Shown here: positions 1 to 5,546 of the stretch, one piece after another
How the letters are laid out: every line of letters begins with the position of its first letter
How positions within the stretch are numbered: position 1 is the first letter of the stretch
Source: an uncultured Clostridia bacterium
GTDB lineage: Bacteria > Bacillota > Clostridia > Oscillospirales > UMGS1783
DNA length: 8,855 nucleotides
Direction of reading: 5' to 3'
Assembly (NCBI GenBank): GCA_937892635.1
Contig: CALBKB010000042.1
Location: 1-8,855 of the forward strand
Program-made: the position numbers and the translations under genes
Notes under the pieces: model-generated
Database searches by the model: none
Told to the model about the DNA's origin: nothing
Seen by the model: the letters and a program-made list of their open reading frames with translations, nothing else

Positions 1-127
1 CGATGCGTCCGCCCGCCTTCAGCATCTTGACCGCCTGCACGAAGGTCTGCGGCGCGCGCTCGTAGCGGCTCATCTCCTGCCCGCCCAGCCGCACGATCTC
101 ACTGACGATTTGATTCCATGTTTTCAT
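1..127 (-). CDS. N-terminus of a phage gene downstream of the capsid gene (partial)
   Basis: Forty-two codons are visible, beginning MKTWNQIVSEIVRLGG and running off the left edge without a stop. The ATG at 127-125 is preceded by AAGGAGG (140-134) with a 6-nt spacer, so the start is well supported. The ATG at 132-130 is rejected because it meets a TGA after two codons. The gene lies 53 nt downstream of the major capsid gene on the same strand, where head-completion, head-tail connector or further structural proteins usually sit in tailed phages. The visible part looks helical and contains no motif I recognise, so no function is assigned. Confidence 0.7.
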   Translation of the reverse strand, partial: MKTWNQIVSEIVRLGGQEMSRYERAPQTFVQAVKMLKAGGRI

Positions 128-143
128 ATCATTCCTCCTTATC

Positions 144-169
144 GGCTCCCCCTGCGGGCAGGGGGAGCC
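144..169. repeat. Perfect 12-bp inverted repeat between capsid gene and next gene
   Basis: GGCTCCCCCTGC (144-155) pairs exactly with 158-169 around a 2-nt centre; in RNA this would be about an 11-bp GC-rich stem with a 4-nt loop. It lies between the capsid stop codon and the ribosome binding site of the next gene. No T-run follows on either strand, so it is not a standard intrinsic terminator. It could trim or protect the 3' end of the abundant capsid message, or lower downstream expression. Its 8-bp core GGCTCCCC/GGGGAGCC is shared with the hairpin after azlD at 7819-7850. Confidence 0.75.
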
Positions 170-180
170 TGGGACCGGGA

Positions 181-996
181 TCAGACGTTATGCGCCTTGA
201 TCACGTACAGTTCCTTGGGTCGTACCACCTTGGCGCCGTAGGTATCCAAACCCTTCACGGCGTCCTGAAAACGCTGGGCAGGACGGTAGGCCTCGGTCTG
301 ATTGATCTGACCGGCAAAGGCAATCGCCTTCTTGGTGCGGATCATCAGATAATCGTCGGTGCCGTCGTTGTGCAGGTTGGTGGAGATCTTAACGGTCGCG
401 CCGTTATACATGCCGACAATGCCGCGCTTGATCAGGTCGAGATTGTCGGTATACAGCGCCGTCAAGGCCTCCTTAAAGAGGTTGTAGAACCAGGGGGTAA
501 CGGTGATGACCACCTCGTCGTTGATCTTGACGTCGTTGGACCACAGCCAGACGAAGGCGTCGTCCACGGCCGCTTTGGCGGCGGCGGCGTCGGTGATGCT
601 CAGCGACTCGGACAGCTTGCCCGCTTCCACCGCCTTGGAGGCGATGAAACGGTCACGCTCCTGCGCCAGCGCAGCGGCCGACTCCTGCATGAGTGCCGGC
701 ATCAGCCCTTCGATCGACTGCGCCTTGTCCACGTCGTCGACGCCGAAGTTAAAGAATTTAGCCTGGTCGATGTCCAGATACTGCTCGGTATCGGCCAACT
801 CCTCGGGCGCGCCGATGTCGGTGCCGGTATAGTTGCCGATGGTGGGACGGGTCACGCCCAAAATCTTCACGCGGGTGCCGCGCTTGGCGTCGCCCTCAAA
901 TTCGGTGTTGCAGTCCTCCTGCATCACCGAGGCGGCCTCCAGCTCGTGCTGAATGTGCTGGGACCATACGATAGGTTTGAAATTGTTGTAAGCCAT
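181..996 (-). CDS. Phage major capsid (coat) protein
   Basis: A 271-aa protein that should form the icosahedral shell of the phage head, assembling around the scaffold encoded just upstream. It begins MAYNNFKPIVWSQHIQHEL. The middle (about 165-198) has PWFYNLFKEAL followed by a charged helix and GIVGMYNGA. The C-terminus (about 236-264) carries EAYRPAQRF, DAVKGL, YGAKVVRPKEL, which I recognise from P22-coat-like major capsid proteins of Clostridia phages. The HK97 fold is inferred. The start at 996 has GGAGAAGAGG upstream (1009-1000) and lies 15 nt after the scaffold stop. The order terminase-portal-scaffold-capsid supports the call. The stop is TGA at 183-181, and no frameshift is seen. Confidence 0.88.
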   Translation of the reverse strand: MAYNNFKPIVWSQHIQHELEAASVMQEDCNTEFEGDAKRGTRVKILGVTRPTIGNYTGTDIGAPEELADTEQYLDIDQAKFFNFGVDDVDKAQSIEGLMPALMQESAAALAQERDRFIASKAVEAGKLSESLSITDAAAAKAAVDDAFVWLWSNDVKINDEVVITVTPWFYNLFKEALTALYTDNLDLIKRGIVGMYNGATVKISTNLHNDGTDDYLMIRTKKAIAFAGQINQTEAYRPAQRFQDAVKGLDTYGAKVVRPKELYVIKAHNV

Positions 997-1011
997 GTTT
1001 CCTCTTCTCCT

Positions 1012-1497
1012 TTATTTCCATTTGGTCATAGACTTCTGAATGCGTTTCAAAAGTCCGGGGTCTTTTTTGAAGTCCCGATCGGTCAGACGATCGACTTCCT
1101 GGGGAGCGTAAAACTCCTTCCTCTCACTTCCCGTGGTCTCCACGGCGCCGGGGATGGGCGGCGGTGTGGTGGTTCGGCGAGCCTGCTGCGCGGCCAGAAT
1201 TTCGTATGCCGTCAGCGCGTCCACCTGTCCGGTGGCCATGATGCGGATAAAGGCGTCGGGCAGGTCCTCGATGCCGCCGGCGGCAAAGTCGGGGTAAACC
1301 TGCTGAATGGCCGCAATATCCTTCTCCACCGTGGCGCGGTCACGGGCGGCGCGTAGCTCGCTCAACTCCTGCTGTCCCGCCTGCCAACTCTCACGCTCGG
1401 CCCGCAGCGCGCCCAATTCCTGCTCGGCGCGCTCCTTGGCTCGGCGCATGGCGGCAAAGGCGGCGTTCTCCTGGGGGGTCTGTACCGGTTGTTCCAT
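1012..1497 (-). CDS. Phage head scaffolding protein
   Basis: A 161-aa protein expected to act as an internal scaffold that guides coat assembly into a procapsid and is then removed. Residues about 11-60 form a strongly charged Ala/Glu/Arg coiled-coil-like helix. A Pro-rich linker (TTTPPPIPGAV) lies at about 109-119. The tail ends in a basic helix, residues 143-161 (DFKKDPGLLKRIQKSMTKWK with flanks); in P22-like scaffolds such a C-terminal basic helix contacts the coat. Size, composition and position between portal and capsid all fit. The ATG at 1497 is preceded by AAAGGA, and the gene lies 21 nt after the portal stop. The call rests more on architecture and synteny than on conserved residues, because scaffold sequences diverge fast. 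Confidence 0.78.
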   Translation of the reverse strand: MEQPVQTPQENAAFAAMRRAKERAEQELGALRAERESWQAGQQELSELRAARDRATVEKDIAAIQQVYPDFAAGGIEDLPDAFIRIMATGQVDALTAYEILAAQQARRTTTPPPIPGAVETTGSERKEFYAPQEVDRLTDRDFKKDPGLLKRIQKSMTKWK

Positions 1498-1518
1498 ATC
1501 TATCCTTTCTCACCCTGT

Positions 1519-3030
1519 TTACGCAAGGGTGTTGCGCGCTTGTATGATCTGCTCCAGCTTGCCCTTGGGCAGCGCCGAGCTGTCGTCGAGCAGGCTGACG
1601 TATTCCTCAAAACTCAAATGTCCGCCTGCAAACAGATTGTCCAGCGCCTGCGCCGCCGCGTATTTGGAATAGGGCGACTCGCTGGATATGTCGATGCGAA
1701 TGGCCACCTGCAGTCGGCGCAGCGCGTCGGCGTCAATCACCGTCTGGGTGCCGTCACGTCGGGTAACGGTCAGCCCCATCGGATGATACACACACCACAT
1801 CTCCAACCAGATGGCGGCGATATCCTCCACAAACTGCCGATAGGCGGCAATCTGCTCGTTGAGCGGCAGCTGCGCCAGATCGCGCACCGCCAAAATGGCG
1901 GCACCCGACGCCTTCTCGGGATCAATGCTTCCCAACAGCCCGTCGCCTGCTCCCGCCAATTCGCGCGTCAGCCCCAACAGTTCGCTGCTCAGCCGCTCGG
2001 CGGCCGTGCCGATGGGTACCGGCGGCAGATAGGTGATCAGGTCGGACACCGACGTGCCGGCCAAATTATCCACCGCCACCTGCGCGCCCACCTGCGTCAA
2101 GGCTTCCACGTCCTCGACGCGGTCCTTGTCGTAGACCAGCTTGGGATAGGCAAAGTTCTTAACGGCCATGGCACGGCGTGCCAGGGTGCGATTGAGCTCG
2201 TCCTGATTGGGTATCAGGCCCGCCACCTCACCGCGACCGCGCGCCGAGCCCTTGACCTGTTGCCAGATGAGCGAGGCGATGGGATAGCGGGTCAGTCCCC
2301 CCTGCACCGCCCCTGTCGCATCACGGGCGCACAGCGCCGTGTCGGGCTGATAGATGACGCGCTTGGTCGAACGCACCGTATGCACGTACCCTGCCTTATC
2401 TTTATATAGGTAGAGAAGGCAGGTGCACTTGTCCTGCTCCATCTCGGCGCGCGCCTGCTCGGTGAGCAGATGCCCCGTGCTGTCGTCGGGCACAATGTCG
2501 GCCAGCGCCTTCTCGCTCAGGCCGTGGGCACGCCCGATCTCGCGCACCTGCTCCACCGACCGACGCTCGGCAATGAGCAAATAGGGCTGACGCTGTATGT
2601 CGGCGCACTGCTCGTCACCCAAATAGAGGTTGGTGTTATCCAGCACCTCGGCACGCCCCTCGGCGTCGTAAAAATACAGGTAACTGTCCCCTGCCACCGC
2701 CGCGTCACGCACCACCTGCCAACATAAACTGTCCAGCTTGAATTGCTCCCAGCGTGCCGCCGCAAATTCGCTCAGCGATTCGCAAACCGCACCCTGTGCG
2801 CCGCCGCCGATGGGGTTATAGGTGATGGTCACCTGCCCCTGCGCCACCGTCGCCACCTTGCTCTTGACCGTCGGCGCCACCAGATTCATCACCGGATACC
2901 CTTCGCCCCCCGTCCACTGGTCGCCCAGCAGATAGCGGTGCGCCTTCTCGGTCGCCCCGTACAGGTCGATGCGCCGATGATGCTCCTGCCCCAACTCGTA
3001 CCGTTTCCAGATTTCGCTTGCTTGTTTCAT
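1519..3030 (-). CDS. Phage portal protein
   Basis: A 503-aa protein that would form the dodecameric ring at one capsid vertex, dock the terminase motor and pass DNA. Recognisable features are the N-terminal YLLGDQW and VMNLVAPTVKSKVA (about 33-60), the core GRGEVAGLIPNQDELNRTLARR (about 265-286) with KNFAYPKLVYDKD behind it, and KASGAAILAVRDLAQLPLNEQ (about 373-393). These are typical of P22-like portals in Firmicutes phages. The length is ordinary for the family. The start at 3030 has AGAGGTAAGAGGA directly upstream, and the gap from the terminase stop is 12 nt, so it is cotranscribed with the large terminase. The reading frame is intact and no truncation is visible. Confidence 0.9.
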   Translation of the reverse strand: MKQASEIWKRYELGQEHHRRIDLYGATEKAHRYLLGDQWTGGEGYPVMNLVAPTVKSKVATVAQGQVTITYNPIGGGAQGAVCESLSEFAAARWEQFKLDSLCWQVVRDAAVAGDSYLYFYDAEGRAEVLDNTNLYLGDEQCADIQRQPYLLIAERRSVEQVREIGRAHGLSEKALADIVPDDSTGHLLTEQARAEMEQDKCTCLLYLYKDKAGYVHTVRSTKRVIYQPDTALCARDATGAVQGGLTRYPIASLIWQQVKGSARGRGEVAGLIPNQDELNRTLARRAMAVKNFAYPKLVYDKDRVEDVEALTQVGAQVAVDNLAGTSVSDLITYLPPVPIGTAAERLSSELLGLTRELAGAGDGLLGSIDPEKASGAAILAVRDLAQLPLNEQIAAYRQFVEDIAAIWLEMWCVYHPMGLTVTRRDGTQTVIDADALRRLQVAIRIDISSESPYSKYAAAQALDNLFAGGHLSFEEYVSLLDDSSALPKGKLEQIIQARNTLA

Positions 3031-3042
3031 TCCTCTTACCTC

Positions 3043-4401
3043 TTATATGATTTTTTGTTTTTCTCCCTTGCCCAACTCATCCACCGCAGCCACTACGCGG
3101 AAAAAGGGTAACGGTTCCTGTTTTTGCATCATGGTCGGACGGGGTCGTCCCGCCACGAAATAGCGCAGAGCGTCGGGGGCGTGGGTCAGCTCGTGGGGAT
3201 GGGTGGCCACGTCGGAAGGGTCGTGGGCGCTGACGGACAGCGCCGGCAAGGTGCGGATGAGGTTGCGGCAGTTGGTAAAGATGCGCAGCGCCGCACTCGG
3301 CTGCCCCTGCTCGTCGGCATAGGGACGTAACCATTCTTTAAGCTCCAGCCACCCCTGCACCCGATCGTTATCGGCACGCCGCAGGGGGATGCCGCAGGCG
3401 TGAAAGATCTCGGCGGTGCTGCGCCCCGTGTCCTTGTGCCGATTCCATAGGTCGGGCGGAGCAAAGGTGGCGGCGATCGGCTCGTGACTGTGTTCGCAAA
3501 TCCGCGCCGCCGCCTGCGACACGATCAGCCCCGCCTCGTACACCTCGCGGTAGACGTAGGCGCGCCCCTGCTCATCCACCGCCACGAACAAACAGGCCAG
3601 CATGTCCAGACCGTAGTCAATGGCACGGTAGCGCCGCCAATGCCGCGGCAGAGCAAAGGGCTCCACCAGATGCACCTCGCGGTCAAACTCGGCAAAATAC
3701 TGCCCCTCGAACAGGTCCCAGCATCCGTCCAGCAAGGCCTTGCGCTCCCGTTCCCCCAATAGCTCCAACCGCCGCCGATAGGCAGGGTCGGCCTGCTCCA
3801 GATAGGCGTTATCGCTCAGCCGCGCCGGCAGAAAAATGCGGCTAAGCCCCCCTTCGGTAAAACTCACGTCGGGCGGCGACGGGTCAATAAACCGCGCCTT
3901 AACCCAGGCGTGACCAAGCCCACCGGGATTTGTAGTAGACTTTACTGCTTTGGGGAAGGGGTTGGCACCGCGCACACGGGAGAGCAGATAGCGGTACATC
4001 TCCTCGGTGAAATGGGTCAACTCGTCAAAACGAATCACGTCGTACTCGGCCGACTGGTATTTGTAGATGTCGTTGGGCGCGTCCAGCGAGCCGAAATCGA
4101 GCAGCGAGCCGTTGGCAAACCGCCCGCAATGGCGGCTCGACTCAAATTTGAAAACCGAACGCGGATAGAGCGAGAGCGCCGTGCGCACCAGCGTCTTTTC
4201 CATCTCGCCGTAGGTGCGCCGCAGCAACAGTTGCTTGGAACCGGGATACCGCAGCGCGTAAATGAGCGCATCGCACACCTGCCCGTAACTCTTGCCGCCC
4301 CCTGCCGCGCCGCCGTATAACACCTCAAATTGGTCGGCCTCCACAAAGGCGCGCTGCCGCTTAGTCAGATGTAATTGTAAGGCGGAACTCTCCACCCTCA
4401 T
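3043..4401 (-). CDS. terL: Phage terminase large subunit (packaging ATPase/nuclease)
   Basis: A 452-aa motor protein that cuts concatemeric phage DNA and pumps it through the portal using ATP. The ATPase domain shows Walker A GGAAGGGKS (30-38), Walker B YDVIRFDE (120-127) and the coupling motif STTNPGG (155-161). The RNase H-like nuclease domain begins with RAIDYG, placing catalytic Asp at 262. A second acidic strand YREVY lies at 284-288, and the late metal ligand is in THAPDALRYF (Asp410). All key residues are present, so the protein is predicted active. The ATG start at 4401 overlaps terS by 41 nt and has GGAG only a few bases upstream. An in-frame GTG at 4395-4393 has better SD spacing (about 9 nt) and may be the true start, two codons later. 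Confidence 0.95.
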   Translation of the reverse strand: MRVESSALQLHLTKRQRAFVEADQFEVLYGGAAGGGKSYGQVCDALIYALRYPGSKQLLLRRTYGEMEKTLVRTALSLYPRSVFKFESSRHCGRFANGSLLDFGSLDAPNDIYKYQSAEYDVIRFDELTHFTEEMYRYLLSRVRGANPFPKAVKSTTNPGGLGHAWVKARFIDPSPPDVSFTEGGLSRIFLPARLSDNAYLEQADPAYRRRLELLGERERKALLDGCWDLFEGQYFAEFDREVHLVEPFALPRHWRRYRAIDYGLDMLACLFVAVDEQGRAYVYREVYEAGLIVSQAAARICEHSHEPIAATFAPPDLWNRHKDTGRSTAEIFHACGIPLRRADNDRVQGWLELKEWLRPYADEQGQPSAALRIFTNCRNLIRTLPALSVSAHDPSDVATHPHELTHAPDALRYFVAGRPRPTMMQKQEPLPFFRVVAAVDELGKGEKQKII

Positions 4402-4606
4402 CCTCTCCTTCCATCGACTCGCGTATGATGTCGTAGGCCTTCACGTCCCCGCGCATCGCCTTGCTCACCATCGACAGCGCAATCGCCCGCGCCGCCGTGA
4501 TCTTCTTGGGCGCTCCCTCAAAATCACCGCACACCTCGGCCGCCGCCTCTTGGCTGAGCTTGAGCGGCAACACCCGCTCAAACGCCTCTTTCAATTCATC
4601 TTTCAC
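4361..4606 (-). CDS. Candidate terminase small subunit
   Basis: An 81-aa acidic protein positioned directly upstream of and overlapping terL, where the DNA-recognition subunit of terminase normally lies. The segment ITAARAIALSMVSKAMRGDVKAYDIIRESM (about 36-65, given here with its flanks) resembles the conserved region of short Firmicutes phage proteins with a TAAKAMALSMVQKA-type motif, often annotated as terminase small subunit or hypothetical. The start codon is GTG at 4606-4604, preceded by a perfect GGAGGTGA at 4619-4612. The protein is short for a small terminase and shows no clear separate DNA-binding helix-turn-helix, so a DNA-binding role is inferred from position. Confidence 0.62.
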   Translation of the reverse strand: MKDELKEAFERVLPLKLSQEAAAEVCGDFEGAPKKITAARAIALSMVSKAMRGDVKAYDIIRESMEGEDEGGEFRLTITSD

Positions 4607-4622
4607 GCTCTCACCTCCACGA

Positions 4623-4652
4623 CCGTTCGGTCATATTTCTCAACAAAAAAAG
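4623..4652 (-). repeat. Leader direct repeat, copy 1 (upstream of terS)
   Basis: Read on the minus strand, this copy starts CTTTTTTTG and ends ATATGACCGAACGG. It matches the copy at 5430-5401 at 24 of 30 positions without gaps. It ends 16 nt before the terS GTG; the other copy ends 17 nt before the Cys-rich gene ATG. Its 3' part also forms a small dyad (GACCG/CGGTC, 4621-4632). It could be an operator, an mRNA-level regulatory element or part of a packaging site. The function is unknown. Confidence 0.7.
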
Positions 4653-4664
4653 TAGTGGGTTAAC

Positions 4665-4695
4665 ATAATATTGCCCCAAGCGGGGTTTTTGACAA
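4665..4695 (-). promoter_or_regulatory. Possible promoter for terS and head genes, with dyad in spacer
   Basis: On the minus strand TTGTCA (4695-4690, one mismatch from the -35 consensus) is followed after 17 bp by AATATT (4672-4667), or after 19 bp by TATTAT (4670-4665). The spacer contains the dyad CCCC-GCTT-GGGG (4685-4674), which could be an operator or a short hairpin. This lies in the 98-nt gap between the DUF6291-like gene and terS, the only sizeable gap in the phage operon below the main promoter. The -10 match is moderate, so the call is tentative. Confidence 0.35.
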
Positions 4696-4704
4696 AAAAG
4701 ACAC

Positions 4705-5124
4705 CTACTCGGCGTCCGTTTGGTCGCCTTCGACCTCCCAAAAGGGGACGAATAGGGAGTCGGGGTCAATGGTGATGCGGCTGTTGTTTTTGAGCCGTCG
4801 TTTTTTCTCCCCGCACCGCCGAACGGAGTGAGTATCTTTTTCTTCTTCTTTTTCTTTTTCTTCTTCTTGGGTACCGTCGGCATGCCACCGCATATGCGCC
4901 GCCTCTTTGCTTTTGCGGCACTTCTCGGCGTAGGCCGCCTTATCGCGGTCAATGAGCATGGCAAAGGTCGGAAAAACCACGTCTGCCATTCCCGTCAAAT
5001 TCGGCTCGGTGCCCTGCTCGGCATAGTCGAGAATGGCGTCAAAAAGCCGCCCCTTTTCCTCGTAGGAAAGCCGACTGACCACCTGCCGATAGGAATAGTA
5101 GAGCTGCACGTATTTCATGGCCAT
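4705..5124 (-). CDS. DUF6291-like phage protein
   Basis: A 139-aa protein. Residues 5-80 (YVQLYYSYRQVVSRLSYEEK, then FDAILDYAEQG, PNLTGMADVVFPTF, DRDKAAYAEKC) match the pattern of DUF6291 proteins found in Firmicutes phages and plasmids, often near replication genes. The biochemical role is unknown. Residues about 86-97 are almost only Glu and Lys, encoded by a pure purine tract (4868-4836 on the minus strand). The C-terminus has a basic patch and then an acidic end (DPDSLFVPFWEVEGDQTDAE). The ATG at 5124 has GAGGG seven bases upstream; an alternative ATG lies at 5118. The frame stays open far upstream, but that part overlaps the Cys-rich gene and is not protein-like. The gene starts 10 nt after the preceding stop, so the two are coupled. 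Confidence 0.7.
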   Translation of the reverse strand: MAMKYVQLYYSYRQVVSRLSYEEKGRLFDAILDYAEQGTEPNLTGMADVVFPTFAMLIDRDKAAYAEKCRKSKEAAHMRWHADGTQEEEKEKEEEKDTHSVRRCGEKKRRLKNNSRITIDPDSLFVPFWEVEGDQTDAE

Positions 5125-5134
5125 CTTGCCGCCC

Positions 5135-5383
5135 TCAATCAAAGACAAAGTCAATATAGGAATCTTTATTGTTTTCCGCGAACTCTCTGAGCATCTCGTC
5201 GTCGCTCTCTTCCAGGGCCGCCTCAAAGCGGCACTCGGAGCTGTCGCAGACCGGTCCCCGCGCCGTTTCCAGCACCGCATCGTAGGGGCCGATGGGTCGC
5301 CCGCAGATGCGGCACAGCGGCAGCGCAGGCAGGCAGCCGTAGCAGCCGTCGCACGCCCCGGCATCATAACAGTATTGCGCCAT
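5135..5383 (-). CDS. Small Cys-rich, zinc-ribbon-like phage protein
   Basis: An 82-aa protein with Cys at 5, 11, 14, 17, 24, 27, 46 and 51, giving CDGCYGC, CRICGRPIG and CDSSEC, a pattern that suggests bound zinc. The C-terminal third (about 54-82) is acidic and ends YIDFVFD, a layout I associate with small unnamed zinc-finger proteins of Clostridia phages. It is the first gene after the strongest promoter in the window, so it would be the first product when the repressor is lost. The ATG at 5383 has GGGAGTGA upstream; an in-frame ATG at 5404 lacks an SD. The stop lies 10 nt before the DUF6291-like start. The function is unknown; a regulator or DNA-binding accessory role is a guess. Confidence 0.72.
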   Translation of the reverse strand: MAQYCYDAGACDGCYGCLPALPLCRICGRPIGPYDAVLETARGPVCDSSECRFEAALEESDDEMLREFAENNKDSYIDFVFD

Positions 5384-5400
5384 AGTTGGTTCACTCCCGT

Positions 5401-5430
5401 CCATTCGGTCATATTATTAGGCAAAAAAAG
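5401..5430 (-). repeat. Leader direct repeat, copy 2 (upstream of Cys-rich gene)
   Basis: On the minus strand it starts CTTTTTTTG and ends ATATGACCGAATGG, with 24 of 30 positions identical to the copy at 4652-4623. It lies inside the predicted 5' untranslated region of the transcript from the promoter at 5484-5456, and ends 17 nt before the start codon at 5383. The two conserved blocks are the first 9 and last 15 bases; the middle is divergent, as in a bipartite site. Confidence 0.7.
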
Positions 5431-5443
5431 AGGTACCATTTCC

Positions 5444-5502
5444 TTTTGCAACGCTATTATACCACAAAGTGTTGCATTTGTCAATATGTTTTTGTTGCTT
5501 TT
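5444..5502. promoter_or_regulatory. Candidate repressor operator cluster (GTTGC half-sites)
   Basis: Three related 11-mers lie between the divergent genes: GCGTTGCAAAA (minus strand, 5454-5444), GTGTTGCATTT (5469-5479) and TTGTTGCTTTT (5492-5502). The first two face each other across the leftward promoter core, while the second and third are direct repeats 23 bp apart. A weaker TTGCA-rich stretch continues to about 5514. They cover the -10/start and spacer of the phage promoter and the -35 of the repressor promoter, as expected for operators that repress the phage and autoregulate the repressor. The binding protein is inferred to be the product of 5547-6188. Confidence 0.5.
5456..5484 (-). 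promoter_or_regulatory. Consensus sigma-70/sigma-A promoter for the phage operon
   Basis: TTGACA (5484-5479), a 17-bp spacer and TATAAT (5461-5456) are both perfect consensus hexamers, reading towards the Cys-rich gene. Transcription should begin near 5449, giving a leader of about 66 nt. A promoter this strong must be tightly repressed in a lysogen. A GTTGCA half-site lies in the spacer (5471-5476) and an inverted TGCAAC at the expected start point (5447-5452). Confidence 0.88.
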
Positions 5503-5523
5503 TGCATTGCATTATGCTATACT
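5495..5523 (+). promoter_or_regulatory. Extended -10 promoter for the repressor operon
   Basis: TTGCTT (5495-5500), a 17-bp spacer and TATACT (5518-5523), with TG at 5515-5516 giving an extended -10 element (TGCTATACT). The weak -35 and good extended -10 fit a maintenance promoter. It is back-to-back with the leftward phage promoter, with 10 bp between the two -35 boxes. It should drive the repressor and, as no terminator is visible, HAD-azlC-azlD. Confidence 0.6.
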
Positions 5524-5546
5524 ACAAGAAAAAGGAGGCGAAAACC

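Noticed and set aside
144..169. Rho-independent terminator after the capsid gene
   Set aside because: The stem is strong, but no run of T follows on the minus strand, and the next gene starts 17 nt further with a strong RBS as part of the same cluster.
118..1356. Long plus-strand open frame across the capsid and scaffold genes
   Set aside because: It is antisense to two recognisable head genes, its product is a low-complexity Gly/Val/His-rich sequence without motifs, and GC-rich DNA commonly leaves such frames open.
4674..4690. Intrinsic terminator on the plus strand (CCCC-AAGC-GGGG followed by TTTTT)
   Set aside because: No plus-strand gene ends here, and the stem is only 4 bp. It reads better as the spacer dyad of a minus-strand promoter.
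4611..4964. Programmed frameshift at the purine tract giving a poly-Lys extension
   Set aside because: The alternative frame downstream has no family resemblance and the original frame ends naturally at 4705. No stimulatory structure is seen next to the tract.
5125..5484. Upstream extension of the DUF6291-like frame to about 5484
   Set aside because: The extension crosses the main promoter and the entire Cys-rich gene, and encodes an Ala/Arg-rich non-protein-like sequence. A good RBS and ATG exist at 5124.
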